Shown in pieces: positions 1 to 6,876 of a stretch of DNA of 11,653 bases. Position 1 is the stretch's first letter, and the number at the start of each line of letters is the position of its first letter. This DNA is from Saprospiraceae bacterium (lineage in GTDB: Bacteria > Bacteroidota > Bacteroidia > Chitinophagales > Saprospiraceae), in the NCBI GenBank assembly GCA_020850025.1, contig JADZFI010000147.1, forward strand, positions 1 through 11,653, given 5' to 3'. Position numbers and translations under genes: made by a program. Under the pieces are notes generated by a model. That model was not told the DNA's origin. It saw nothing but the letters and a program-made list of their open reading frames with translations, and ran no database searches.

Positions 1-956
1 CAGGAAAGGTAAAAATTGGTGCTCAGGCCGAACAGGATGTTGCAAAGGCCAAACCCGGCCACGCACAACAACATGATTTTGCCGGCACTTTTGCCCAAAG
101 GGCGGTGCGCAATAAAAACGGCCATGGTAATAGCGCCCACTGCCATAGAAGCGCGCAATATGCCGGCGCCCTCCGGCCCTACGTGCAGGATGTCTTTGGC
201 AAAAACCGGCATCAGAGCCACGGCGCCCCCGAAAAATACCGCAAACAAATCCATGGCAATCGCCCCAATGATGACCTGCTTGCTGAAAACAAAGTTCAAA
301 CCCGCCTTGATGCGCTGAATGGCTGTTTCCGAGGTGTCGAAAGGAGGAACGGGTCTGGGGGCAATTTGCAGGACAAAGAGCAGGGCAAAGGCGCAAAGCA
401 CACTCATGGTTCCGAAAGCGGCGGAAACCCCGCCAAATCCATAAATTAATCCACCCAGCCCCAGGCCAGTGATACTGGCTACCTCCCAGGTGCTGCTGTT
501 CCAGCTGATGGCATTCTGCAATTTATCCCGGTCAACAATTTGAGGCAGGAAAGCAAAATTGGTAGGACTGAAAATGCCCCTTGCCATGCCGGTAAAAAAA
601 ATGATGGTGTAAATGCCGAATAAAAGCGTGGCCCGAGGCAGGTTTTGCTCGTTAAGCGCTACGGTTAACAAGGCCAGCGAACATACCAGCAAGACAGAAA
701 TGCAAAAAATCAGCATGTTCCTCCGGTTCCTTTTATCAGCCAAATGCCCCGCCCACAAACTGATGCCGATGGCAGGAATAGCTTCCGTCAGCCCTATAAA
801 TCCCAGCATTAGAGGGTCGTTCGTTAGCTCGTAGACATAATAACCCACAGATACCGACATGATCTGTATGGTTAAGGTAGTCATCAGGCGCATAGCCAGA
901 AACCGCCGGTAATCCGGTATGTGAAGTGCAGCGTATGCCCTTGTGTTAGGTAGCAT
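1..956 (-). CDS. MFS transporter, EntS-like exporter (partial, C-terminus beyond window edge)
   Basis: Reading the minus strand from an ATG at 956-954 gives an open frame of 318 residues that runs off the left edge, so the C-terminal part is missing. It is a polytopic inner-membrane protein of the major facilitator superfamily. Hydrophobic helices recur along its length. The classic MFS motif A loop, GHLADKRNRR, lies at about residues 70-79 between helices 2 and 3. A second loop with LPQIVDRDKLQNAIS at about 137-151 resembles the MFS_3/EntS-type efflux carriers. These usually export siderophores, drugs or small metabolites by proton antiport; the substrate cannot be told from sequence. It is divergent from sdaA, with 150 bp between the starts. 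Upstream on its strand, TTCCTTTG (complement of 995-1002) differs from the Bacteroidota TAnnTTTG box at one base, a weak promoter candidate. No strong ribosome binding site is visible. The family call is firm; the EntS-like subgroup is less certain. Confidence 0.85.
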   Translation of the reverse strand, partial: MLPNTRAYAALHIPDYRRFLAMRLMTTLTIQIMSVSVGYYVYELTNDPLMLGFIGLTEAIPAIGISLWAGHLADKRNRRNMLIFCISVLLVCSLALLTVALNEQNLPRATLLFGIYTIIFFTGMARGIFSPTNFAFLPQIVDRDKLQNAISWNSSTWEVASITGLGLGGLIYGFGGVSAAFGTMSVLCAFALLFVLQIAPRPVPPFDTSETAIQRIKAGLNFVFSKQVIIGAIAMDLFAVFFGGAVALMPVFAKDILHVGPEGAGILRASMAVGAITMAVFIAHRPLGKSAGKIMLLCVAGFGLCNILFGLSTNFYLS

Positions 957-1012
957 GTCCGGTAGTCTGGTAGGAATGACAAATTTTTCCGCCGCAAAGG
1001 AACAAAACAACC

Positions 1013-1042
1013 TTCAGCAGGTTCCGCCTTTGCCTACTTTTG
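1013..1042 (+). promoter_or_regulatory. Bacteroidota-type promoter of sdaA
   Basis: TACTTTTG at 1035-1042 matches the Bacteroidota -7 consensus TAnnTTTG exactly. Nineteen bases upstream, TTC at 1013-1015 matches the -33 TTG element in two of three bases. Transcription would start near 1048, so the leader of about 58 nt would consist almost entirely of the heptamer array before the sdaA start. The match is seen in the sequence; promoter activity is inferred. Confidence 0.5.
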
Positions 1043-1053
1043 CCGCGAATTTT

Positions 1054-1106
1054 AACCGTCCACCGTTGGCCGTCCACCGTCAACCGTAAGCCGTCAACTG
1101 TCTACC
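1054..1106 (+). repeat. Degenerate heptanucleotide tandem repeat filling the sdaA leader
   Basis: Seven units of exactly 7 bases run without gaps: AACCGTC, CACCGTT, GGCCGTC, CACCGTC, AACCGTA, AGCCGTC, AACTGTC. A partial unit, TACC, then leads directly into the ATG of sdaA. The strict period of seven does not fit coding sequence. The units belong to the same CGTCCAN-like family as the arrays at 2617-2644, 3637-3680 and 9322-9342. The array leaves no room for a conventional ribosome binding site. Confidence 0.85.
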
Positions 1107-2513
1107 ATGGAAAGAATCTCTGTTTTTGATATTTTTAAGATCGGTATTGGGCCGAGCAGTTCGCATACGATGGGCCCCTGGAGGGCTGCGCAGCGTTTTT
1201 TGAACGAAATCCGACCGGAAGAGGTCCGGCAGGTTCAGGTGGAGCTATATGGCTCTCTGGCTAAAACAGGCAAAGGACACGGCACCGACCTGGCTGTTCT
1301 GCTGGGCCTTAACGGCGACGATCCGGTAACCATTCCCGTAGAGGATGTTCAAAATAATTTCAATCATATTCACGCCACCAAAAGCATCCGGCTGGCCGGG
1401 CGACATCAGATCCCCTTTGATCCGGAGCTTGATGTGGTATTTCTGTACGATCAATCCTTGCCTTATCACGCCAACGGCCTCATTTTCAGGGCTTTTTACC
1501 ATAATGGCGAGGGGGTGTCGCATACCTATTATTCCGTAGGTGGCGGCTTTGTGGTCAAGGAAGGCGAGCAGGATGCCGTTTCTTCCAAACAGCTTCCATT
1601 CCCGATAGATCAGGCTGAACAGCTTAAAAACTATTGCGAACGGGAAGACCGGAATGTTTCGGAAATTGTGTGGCAAAACGAACTCAGCTGGCGCACTCCG
1701 GATCAGATTCGCAACGAACTGATGAATATCTGGACGGTGATGCGCGACTGTATTTACAAAGGCTGTCATACCGACGGGATCCTGCCGGGTGGTTTGGACG
1801 TAGTACGAAGGGCAGCGCCGTTGAGCAGAAAGTTATTGCATGGCAAACCCTATCATAACCCGGAAGACTGGGTGCATCAGATCAGTCGGGGCCAGCATTC
1901 TTTTCAGGATATTTTGAAATGGGTGAGTTGTTTTGCCCTGGCGGTGAACGAGGAAAACGCTGCATTCGGCAGGGTCGTAACGGCCCCTACGAATGGAGCA
2001 GCCGGCGTAATACCGGCAGTGTTGATGTACCATGTGTGCTTCAGCGACTCGTTTCTGGAGGAAGACATCATCAAGTTCATGCTCACCGCCGGCGAGCTGG
2101 GAAGTTTATTCAAAAAAGGAGCCACCATTTCGGCGGCCATGGGCGGCTGTCAGGCGGAAATCGGCGTGTCGTCGGCCATGGCGGCGGGCGCTCTTACGGA
2201 ATGTCTGGGCGGTAATTACGGTCAGGTAATGATGGCCGCAGAAATTGCCATGGAACACCACCTGGGCATGACCTGTGATCCCATCGGCGGTCTGGTGCAA
2301 ATACCCTGCATTGAACGCAATACCATGGGCGCCATCAAGGCCATTACGGCCACCCAGATTGCGCTGGAAGGCGATCCCACCAAGGCCAAGGTGAGTCTGG
2401 ATGCGGTCATTAAAACCATGAAAGACACCGCCAATGATATGAATACCAAATACAAGGAAACCGCAGACGGCGGGTTGGCCGTGAATATTTCAGTGAACGT
2501 GGTAGAGTGTTAA
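1107..2513 (+). CDS. sdaA: L-serine ammonia-lyase (L-serine dehydratase), iron-sulfur-dependent, single-chain
   Basis: This 468-residue cytoplasmic enzyme deaminates L-serine to pyruvate and ammonia. It has the one-chain layout in which the beta domain precedes the alpha (catalytic) domain. The N-terminal beta-domain signature GPSSSHTMGPWRA is at residues 15-27. The catalytic-domain motif TAPTNGAAG is at 292-300. Three cysteines, C348 (GGCQAE), C390 (TCDPIGG) and C401 (IPCIERN), are spaced as the 4Fe-4S cluster ligands of the characterised Legionella pneumophila enzyme. The protein ends in a cysteine (NVVEC, C468). In that enzyme the C-terminal cysteine folds into the active site as the fourth, displaceable cluster ligand ('tail in mouth'), so the same autoinhibited state is expected here. 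Length is normal for the single-chain type. The start is supported by family alignment of the first residues; the leader is a heptamer array with a TAnnTTTG promoter before it. The next gene, fabG, is 174 bp away, so co-transcription is uncertain. Confidence 0.95.
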   Translation: MERISVFDIFKIGIGPSSSHTMGPWRAAQRFLNEIRPEEVRQVQVELYGSLAKTGKGHGTDLAVLLGLNGDDPVTIPVEDVQNNFNHIHATKSIRLAGRHQIPFDPELDVVFLYDQSLPYHANGLIFRAFYHNGEGVSHTYYSVGGGFVVKEGEQDAVSSKQLPFPIDQAEQLKNYCEREDRNVSEIVWQNELSWRTPDQIRNELMNIWTVMRDCIYKGCHTDGILPGGLDVVRRAAPLSRKLLHGKPYHNPEDWVHQISRGQHSFQDILKWVSCFALAVNEENAAFGRVVTAPTNGAAGVIPAVLMYHVCFSDSFLEEDIIKFMLTAGELGSLFKKGATISAAMGGCQAEIGVSSAMAAGALTECLGGNYGQVMMAAEIAMEHHLGMTCDPIGGLVQIPCIERNTMGAIKAITATQIALEGDPTKAKVSLDAVIKTMKDTANDMNTKYKETADGGLAVNISVNVVEC

Positions 2514-2536
2514 TCCGCCACTTTTTTTCAACTTTG
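2507..2536 (+). promoter_or_regulatory. Weak candidate promoter for fabG
   Basis: CAACTTTG at 2529-2536 differs from TAnnTTTG only at the first base. GTG at 2507-2509 sits nineteen bases upstream and differs from TTG at one base. It overlaps the end of sdaA. If used, the fabG leader would contain the whole inverted repeat at 2548-2644. Support is modest, and read-through from sdaA is the alternative. Confidence 0.25.
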
Positions 2537-2547
2537 CATTCAGGACA

Positions 2548-2644
2548 TTGGACTATTGGATGTTGGACATTGGACTTGCTTTGTGAATAGCTGAAAATCA
2601 AGTCCTTTCGGATCATGTCCAACGTCCATCGTCCAATAGTCCAA
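2548..2644. repeat. Imperfect inverted repeat built from TTGGACN / GTCCAAN heptamers
   Basis: The left arm 2548-2575 and the right arm 2617-2644, each 28 nt, are reverse complements at 25 of 28 positions, separated by a 41-nt loop. Each arm is itself a row of 7-8-base units: ACATTGG/ATGTTGG on the left, ATGTCCA/ACGTCCA/TCGTCCA on the right. In RNA the arms would form a long stem between sdaA and fabG. There is no T-run after it, so it is not a standard intrinsic terminator. Confidence 0.85.
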
Positions 2645-2687
2645 CAGTCTGTTTTGCAACTCCTAAAACCAACATTTCTATTCCAAT

Positions 2688-3428
2688 ATGACATTACTCG
2701 ACGGAAAAGTAGCCCTCATTACCGGAGGCGCCCGCGGAATCGGAGAAGCTCTGGTACGCAAATTTGTGGAACAAGGCGCTAAAGTGGCATTCACCTACGT
2801 GTCTGCCTCCTCCCAGGCCAGAGCTGAAAAACTGGCTGCCGAGCTTGGCGGCCAGGCTAAAGCCTACCAAAGCGATGCCGGCGATTTTGCCCAGGCAGAG
2901 GCGCTGATTGCTCAGGTGGTAGCCGATTTCGGCAAACTGGATATTGTGATCAATAACGCAGGCATCACCCGCGACACCCTGATGCTCCGCATGACCGAGC
3001 AACAATGGGATGAGGTGATCCAAACCAACCTGAAGTCTGTCTTCAACCTCACCAAACACGCCCTCAAATCCATGATCCGCTCCGGCGGCAGCATCATCAA
3101 TATGAGCTCTGTGGTAGGGGTATTCGGTCAGCAGGGACAGGCCAACTACGCCGCATCAAAAGCCGGCATCATCGGCTTCTCCAAGTCAATTGCCAAAGAA
3201 TATGGTTCTCGCGGTATCCGCTGCAATGCCGTGGCGCCGGGTTTTATCGCCACAGAAATGACCGACGCTCTGGACGAAAAAACAAAAGAGGGTTACCTCT
3301 CTGCCATCCCGCTCAAACGTCTGGGTTCCGGCGACGATGTGGCCAATACCTGCGTTTTCCTGGCCTCCGACATGGGCGCCTACATCACCGGCCAGGTGAT
3401 TTCCGTCTGCGGAGGGTTGAATATATAA
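2688..3428 (+). CDS. fabG: 3-oxoacyl-[acyl-carrier-protein] reductase / SDR-family oxidoreductase
   Basis: This 246-residue cytoplasmic protein is a classical short-chain dehydrogenase/reductase. It most probably reduces 3-oxoacyl-ACP to 3-hydroxyacyl-ACP with NADPH in the fatty-acid elongation cycle. The Rossmann cofactor motif TGGARGIG is at residues 12-19, and NNAG at 89-92. The catalytic triad is S141 (MSSVVG), Y154 and K158 (YAASK), with the same Ser-to-Tyr and Tyr-to-Lys spacing as E. coli FabG. The C-terminal GQVISVCGG segment is also FabG-like. Length is typical of the family. No acp, fabD or fabF gene is adjacent, so a role in another ketoacyl reduction, such as a PhaB-like acetoacetyl-CoA reductase or secondary metabolism, is possible. 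The start ATG follows an AT-rich stretch with no Shine-Dalgarno sequence. The stop codon is followed immediately by a repeat element shared with the convergent helicase gene. Confidence 0.88.
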   Translation: MTLLDGKVALITGGARGIGEALVRKFVEQGAKVAFTYVSASSQARAEKLAAELGGQAKAYQSDAGDFAQAEALIAQVVADFGKLDIVINNAGITRDTLMLRMTEQQWDEVIQTNLKSVFNLTKHALKSMIRSGGSIINMSSVVGVFGQQGQANYAASKAGIIGFSKSIAKEYGSRGIRCNAVAPGFIATEMTDALDEKTKEGYLSAIPLKRLGSGDDVANTCVFLASDMGAYITGQVISVCGGLNI

Positions 3429-3459
3429 CGATGGCACGATGAACGATGGGACGATGTGC

Positions 3460-3478
3460 CCCGGAACTCCGTTCCGGG
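3460..3478. repeat. Palindrome, left copy (8-bp stem, TCC loop)
   Basis: CCCGGAAC (3460-3467) pairs with GTTCCGGG (3471-3478) around TCC. It is the exact reverse complement of the right copy at 3614-3634 over 20 nt. It resembles REP-type hairpins recognised by IS200-like RAYT transposases; that link is inference. There is no T-tract. Confidence 0.8.
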
Positions 3479-3613
3479 ATCGCATGACGGCTCAATGATT
3501 TTGCCGGGATGAGGCTGTAGGATTTCGTCGCGGCGCAAAGTCTGCCAATGTTTGGGTGCTATGCACTACAAGCGTTGGGCATGGGGTTCCGGTTTTCAAC
3601 ATTAAAGATAGCT

Positions 3614-3634
3614 TCCCGGAACGGAGTTCCGGGA
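3614..3634. repeat. Palindrome, right copy (9-bp stem, GGA loop)
   Basis: TCCCGGAAC (3614-3622) pairs with GTTCCGGGA (3626-3634) around GGA. It is inverted relative to the left copy, so the pair flanks a spacer of about 135 bp, as in a REPIN. A forward heptamer array follows it directly. Confidence 0.8.
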
Positions 3635-3678
3635 TACATCGTTCCACCGTCCATCGTTCCACCGTCCATCGTCCATCG

Positions 3679-5997
3679 TCAAATAACTTGTAGTCGGGCG
3701 AATTTCAGCACGATCCGGCGTTCAGGCATATCGTCGTTTTTGAAGCGGATGGTGGCCACCCGATTGTCTTTGGGGCCTTCCACGTTTATGATCTGCCCTT
3801 CTCCGAATTTTTGATGCCGCACGTTTGCGCCTTCCACCAGGGCTTCCACTGGGGAGGCTTCTATGGCCGGTCCGGGCTTGGCGCTGGCGGCTTGTTGCAT
3901 GGTGCGCAACCGGGGGTTGGCAAAATTGCCGCTCAGACTGGCGCCTGCGCGGGCAGGGGTTTGCTCGCGCTCTGCTCCGGGAAATAAACCTCTGGAGGCG
4001 CCGATACCTCCCACCATGTCGAAGTGTTTCATGTCTATTTCCTCCAGAAACCTCGAGGGCTCATTGGCGCGAATTTGCCCGAAACGATACCGGTTCTGGG
4101 CAAAACTGATGGTAAGATGTTCCTTGGCGCGGGTAATAGCCACATAAAACAATCGGCGCTCTTCGTCCAGTCCTTTGGGGTCTTCCAACGACATAAACGA
4201 AGGAAACAGTTGTTCTTCCAGGCCGGTTACAAACACACTCTTGAACTCCAGACCCTTGGCTGAGTGCACACTCATCAGAGTGATGTAATCCGTTCCCTCT
4301 GCCTTTTCGTCGGCATCGGTGAGCAGGGTGATGGTTTGCAGATAGGCTGCCAGTGAGGATTCGAAGCTGCCGGAAAGGGCCGGATCGGTGTTTATCGCGG
4401 CATTTTGGGATTGGGTGTCGGCAAACTCTGATATGGCATCCAGCACGGCGTTTACGTTTTCCATACGGCCAATGCCTTCCGGACTGGTGTCGTTTTTCAG
4501 CAACTCATGCAGGCCGGATTTGCGCAGGATCTCGGCAGCCAGTTTGTAGGCTGATTCGGAAGCGGCCCGTTTTTGCCAGTCTTCCACCAGTGTTCTGAAA
4601 CTGAACAACGATTTTTTGGCTCGGTCGGTCACTTCCAGGGCTGGGTGCATCATGGCCTCCCACATGGTGATATTATGGGCGCCGGCCAGCGAGCTGATCT
4701 TGTCTACCGTGGCATCGCTTATGCCGCGGGTAGGGTAGTTGATCACCCGCCGCAGGGCTTCTTCATCCCTGGGGTTTACGGCCAGCCGCAGATAAGCCAC
4801 CAGGTCTTTCACCTCCTTGCGCTGGTAAAACGACATGCCGCCAAATACCCGGTAGTGGAGATTGATCTTGCGCAGATGCTCCTCGAATTTGCGGCTTTGC
4901 GCATTGGTGCGATACAGCACGGCTATTTCCGAATTGGGCAAGTGATACCGGTGCTTTTGCTCCAGGATCAGATCGGCTACACGGCGTGCCTCCTCATCGT
5001 CGGTAACGCACTTGAGCAGCTTGATTTTCTGACGTTCTTCCCGGCTGGTCCAGATGGTTTTGGGCAATTGCCTTCTGTTGTAGGAAATTACCTCGTTCGC
5101 GGCCTCCACGATATGGTGGGTGCTGCGGTAATTCTGCTCCAGCTTAAAGGTTTTCAAAGAAGGGTAATCCTTTTCGAAATCCAGGATATTATCAATCGTA
5201 GCACCCCGGAATGCGTAGATACTCTGGGCATCGTCGCCCACAATGAATACATTTTCAGGGCTGCCTTCGTATTTCACCAGTTGCCGGAGGATGGCGTATT
5301 GCAAGAAGTTGGTATCCTGAAACTCATCCACGTGTACAAACCGGAAACGGCGGCGGTATTTGTCCACTACATTGTCCGGATTCTGTTGAAACAACCGGTA
5401 GAGCTGGTACAACAGATCGTCGAAATCCATAGCGCCGGAGCGCTGGCAACGGGCCACGTATTTTTCATAAATATCCACGATGTATGGCTTGCGGGCTGCC
5501 CGGTCCTGCTGCATCATCTCGGTATTTTGCCGGTACAATGGCGGGGTGATCAGGTTGCTTTTGCACAGGGAGATCCTGGAGCGCACAGCCGACGGATTGT
5601 ACACCGTTGTATCGAGGTTCATTTCCTTGATGATGGCCTTCAGTACGCTGATGGTATCGTCGGTATCGTAGATGGTAAAAGAGGAGGGGTAGCCGATTTT
5701 TTCTGCTTCGTAACGGAGAATACGGGCAAAAATGGAGTGGAAAGTACCTGCCCAGACCTGCTGGGCGGATTCGCCCACCACTTTTTCTATGCGTTCTTTC
5801 ATTTCCCGCGCACTTTTGTTGGTAAAAGTGAGCGCCAGGATTTCGCGTGGAGGAACGTGGTGTTCCAGCAGATGGGCAATCCGGTAGGTTAAAACGCGGG
5901 TTTTGCCCGATCCGGGCCCGGCAATAACCAGTACCGGGCCTTCTATATTGGTTACCGCTGCGCGTTGAACGGGGTTGAGCTCGTCGAGATAGGACAT
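3679..5997 (-). CDS. pcrA: ATP-dependent 3'-5' DNA helicase, UvrD/PcrA family (superfamily 1A)
   Basis: Counted from the ATG at 5997, this is a 772-residue cytoplasmic helicase for nucleotide-excision repair, mismatch repair or removal of RecA filaments. All SF1A motifs are present in order: Q-motif NPVQRAAV (8-15), Walker A AGPGSGKT (26-33), Ia TFTNKSAREM, Walker B DEFQDT (224-229), III GDDAQSIYAFRG (254-265), IV LEQNYRS, V VHSAKGLEF (577-585) and VI RRLFYVAITRAKEH (614-627). The C-terminal segment (about 723-772), VRHQKFGEGQI through VLKFARLQ, matches the Tudor-like domain by which PcrA/UvrD bind RNA polymerase. This supports a transcription-coupled role. A TTG ten codons upstream (6027) is in frame, but the family N-terminus and the ATG favour 5997. 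The gene is divergent from nadD and converges on fabG; its stop codon is overlapped by a heptamer repeat. Length is slightly above the usual 720-750 residues. Confidence 0.95.
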   Translation of the reverse strand: MSYLDELNPVQRAAVTNIEGPVLVIAGPGSGKTRVLTYRIAHLLEHHVPPREILALTFTNKSAREMKERIEKVVGESAQQVWAGTFHSIFARILRYEAEKIGYPSSFTIYDTDDTISVLKAIIKEMNLDTTVYNPSAVRSRISLCKSNLITPPLYRQNTEMMQQDRAARKPYIVDIYEKYVARCQRSGAMDFDDLLYQLYRLFQQNPDNVVDKYRRRFRFVHVDEFQDTNFLQYAILRQLVKYEGSPENVFIVGDDAQSIYAFRGATIDNILDFEKDYPSLKTFKLEQNYRSTHHIVEAANEVISYNRRQLPKTIWTSREERQKIKLLKCVTDDEEARRVADLILEQKHRYHLPNSEIAVLYRTNAQSRKFEEHLRKINLHYRVFGGMSFYQRKEVKDLVAYLRLAVNPRDEEALRRVINYPTRGISDATVDKISSLAGAHNITMWEAMMHPALEVTDRAKKSLFSFRTLVEDWQKRAASESAYKLAAEILRKSGLHELLKNDTSPEGIGRMENVNAVLDAISEFADTQSQNAAINTDPALSGSFESSLAAYLQTITLLTDADEKAEGTDYITLMSVHSAKGLEFKSVFVTGLEEQLFPSFMSLEDPKGLDEERRLFYVAITRAKEHLTISFAQNRYRFGQIRANEPSRFLEEIDMKHFDMVGGIGASRGLFPGAEREQTPARAGASLSGNFANPRLRTMQQAASAKPGPAIEASPVEALVEGANVRHQKFGEGQIINVEGPKDNRVATIRFKNDDMPERRIVLKFARLQVI

Positions 5998-6053
5998 GGC
6001 GGCTGATTGCTTGCGCAAAAAATGCAAACCGGTTAAAAGTAAATGGTTACCTG

Positions 6054-6061
6054 CAAAGGTA
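6054..6061 (-). promoter_or_regulatory. Bacteroidota -7 box for the helicase gene
   Basis: On the minus strand this reads TACCTTTG, a perfect TAnnTTTG match followed by C, as is common. It lies 56 bp before the preferred ATG at 5997. No TTG is found at the expected -33 distance, so support rests on the -7 box and on its place in a divergent intergenic region. Confidence 0.45.
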
Positions 6062-6127
6062 GCAAAGTTGGCCGGGAGCCGGATATTTTAAATAAAATGT
6101 TTTGAAAACAATGCGCTAATCTTCTGT

Positions 6128-6135
6128 TAATTTTG
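6128..6135 (+). promoter_or_regulatory. Bacteroidota -7 box for nadD
   Basis: TAATTTTG matches TAnnTTTG exactly, followed by C, and lies 18 bp before the nadD ATG. A TTTG at 6101-6104 could be the -33 element, but its spacing of 23 bases is longer than the usual 19-21. The implied leader is only about a dozen bases and AT-rich, typical of Bacteroidota starts without a Shine-Dalgarno sequence. Confidence 0.45.
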
Positions 6136-6153
6136 CCTTTCTAAATCAATTTT

Positions 6154-6726
6154 ATGAAGATAGGCCTCTTTTTTGGCTCTTTTAACCCAGTCCATGTTGG
6201 GCACCTCATCATCGCCAATTACATGGCCACCCAAACCGATCTGGATCGCGTTTGGCTGGTGGTGAGTCCGCACAATCCGCTCAAACCCAAAAAAACACTT
6301 GCCCGGGATCACGACCGCCTGCATCTGGTCAGGCTGGGCATTGGCGATAATCCTCGGCTCAAGGCCTCCGATGTAGAATTTCAGCTTCCCAAACCTTCTT
6401 ACACCATTGATACGCTTCTTTTTTTGAAGGAAAAACATCCGGAGCATCAGTTTGTGCTGATCATGGGGGGCGACAGCCTGGCTTCGCTGCACCTTTGGAA
6501 AAATTATGAACAAATTCTGGCCGGATACGATATCTATGTGTACCGGCGACCCAATATCGAGCTCGGGCCTCTGGCAGAACATCCCAGGGTGCGGATATTT
6601 GAACCACCACCGCTGGATATTTCAGCCACCTATGTCCGGGATTGTTTGAAAGCCGGAAAATCGGTCAGGTATCTGGTGCCGGATGCGGTCTGGGAGTATC
6701 TGGAATCCGGTAAAATGTACCGCTGA
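6154..6726 (+). CDS. nadD: Nicotinate-nucleotide adenylyltransferase
   Basis: This 190-residue cytoplasmic enzyme transfers AMP from ATP to nicotinate mononucleotide, giving deamido-NAD, the penultimate step of NAD biosynthesis. The N-terminal nucleotidyltransferase motif GSFNPVHVGH is at residues 8-17. It contains the (H/T)xGH ATP-binding signature H14-V-G-H17. The C-terminal ISATYVR motif at 156-162 corresponds to the family's ISSTxxR signature. It is followed by the usual V-RYLVPDAVWEYL tail. Length and fold signature match the bacterial NadD family end to end. The start is fixed by the motif position close to the N-terminus and by the TAnnTTTG box 18 bp upstream. It is divergent from the helicase gene. 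The porZ-like gene follows on the same strand after 150 bp, in which no gene, hairpin or clear promoter was seen, so read-through is possible but unproven. Confidence 0.95.
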   Translation: MKIGLFFGSFNPVHVGHLIIANYMATQTDLDRVWLVVSPHNPLKPKKTLARDHDRLHLVRLGIGDNPRLKASDVEFQLPKPSYTIDTLLFLKEKHPEHQFVLIMGGDSLASLHLWKNYEQILAGYDIYVYRRPNIELGPLAEHPRVRIFEPPPLDISATYVRDCLKAGKSVRYLVPDAVWEYLESGKMYR

Positions 6727-6876
6727 CCAACTAGCCGGACCATTGAATTATTTGAGCCGGAAATCCAATCAACCTCACTGGCCTACTTCCCAGGCAGTCA
6801 GATATATCCGGAAAGTAAGGCAACCTCAGGGCTTATTCAAACGCCATTCCCGCATTAAAACCATCGCCAGATTGCT

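Larger units (their letters stand above)
3429..3680. repeat. Composite REP/MITE-like intergenic element with inverted heptamer arms and two inverted palindromes
   Basis: The element fills the gap between the stop codons of fabG and the helicase gene. From left to right it holds: reverse-oriented heptamers (ACGATGG, CACGATG, AACGATG; 3429-3456); a palindrome with an 8-bp stem and TCC loop (3460-3478); about 130 bp of unique sequence; a second palindrome with a 9-bp stem and GGA loop (3614-3634); and forward heptamers (CCATCGT/TCCACCGT; 3637-3680). The two palindromes are reverse complements of each other over 20 nt. Just outside them, 3448-3467 matches the complement of the right side at 17 of 20 positions. 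This is the layout of a REPIN or miniature inverted-repeat element, but no transposase or RAYT gene lies in the window. It may also block converging transcription. Confidence 0.75.

Noticed and set aside
1054..1106. CRISPR array
   Set aside because: Units are 7 bases with no spacers and no cas genes nearby; a simple tandem repeat.
1245..1769. Minus-strand open frame of 174 codons inside sdaA
   Set aside because: Antisense shadow of a strongly conserved serine dehydratase; no domain, and no promoter noted for it.
2505..2528. Possible intrinsic terminator after sdaA (T7 run at 2522-2528)
   Set aside because: Only a 4-bp AGTG/CACT stem precedes the T-run; too weak to call.
3548..3814. Plus-strand open frame of 88 codons starting inside the composite repeat
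   Set aside because: Its first half reads the palindrome and heptamers (repeated IVPPSIV) and its second half is antisense to the helicase; probably spurious. Copies of this frame may still appear as hypothetical proteins if the element is dispersed.
4573..5892. Plus-strand open frame of 439 codons opposite the helicase gene
   Set aside because: It lies wholly antisense to a helicase with every SF1A motif intact. Its translation shows no recognisable domain, and it is explained by the codon bias of the real gene.
5998..6027. TTG start ten codons upstream of the helicase ATG
   Set aside because: The ATG at 5997 aligns with the usual PcrA N-terminus, and the extra residues (HFLRKQSAA) match nothing in the family.
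6727..6876. Small gene or RNA between nadD and the porZ-like gene
   Set aside because: No start-to-stop frame with plausible composition, no hairpin with T-run and no perfect TAnnTTTG box was seen.
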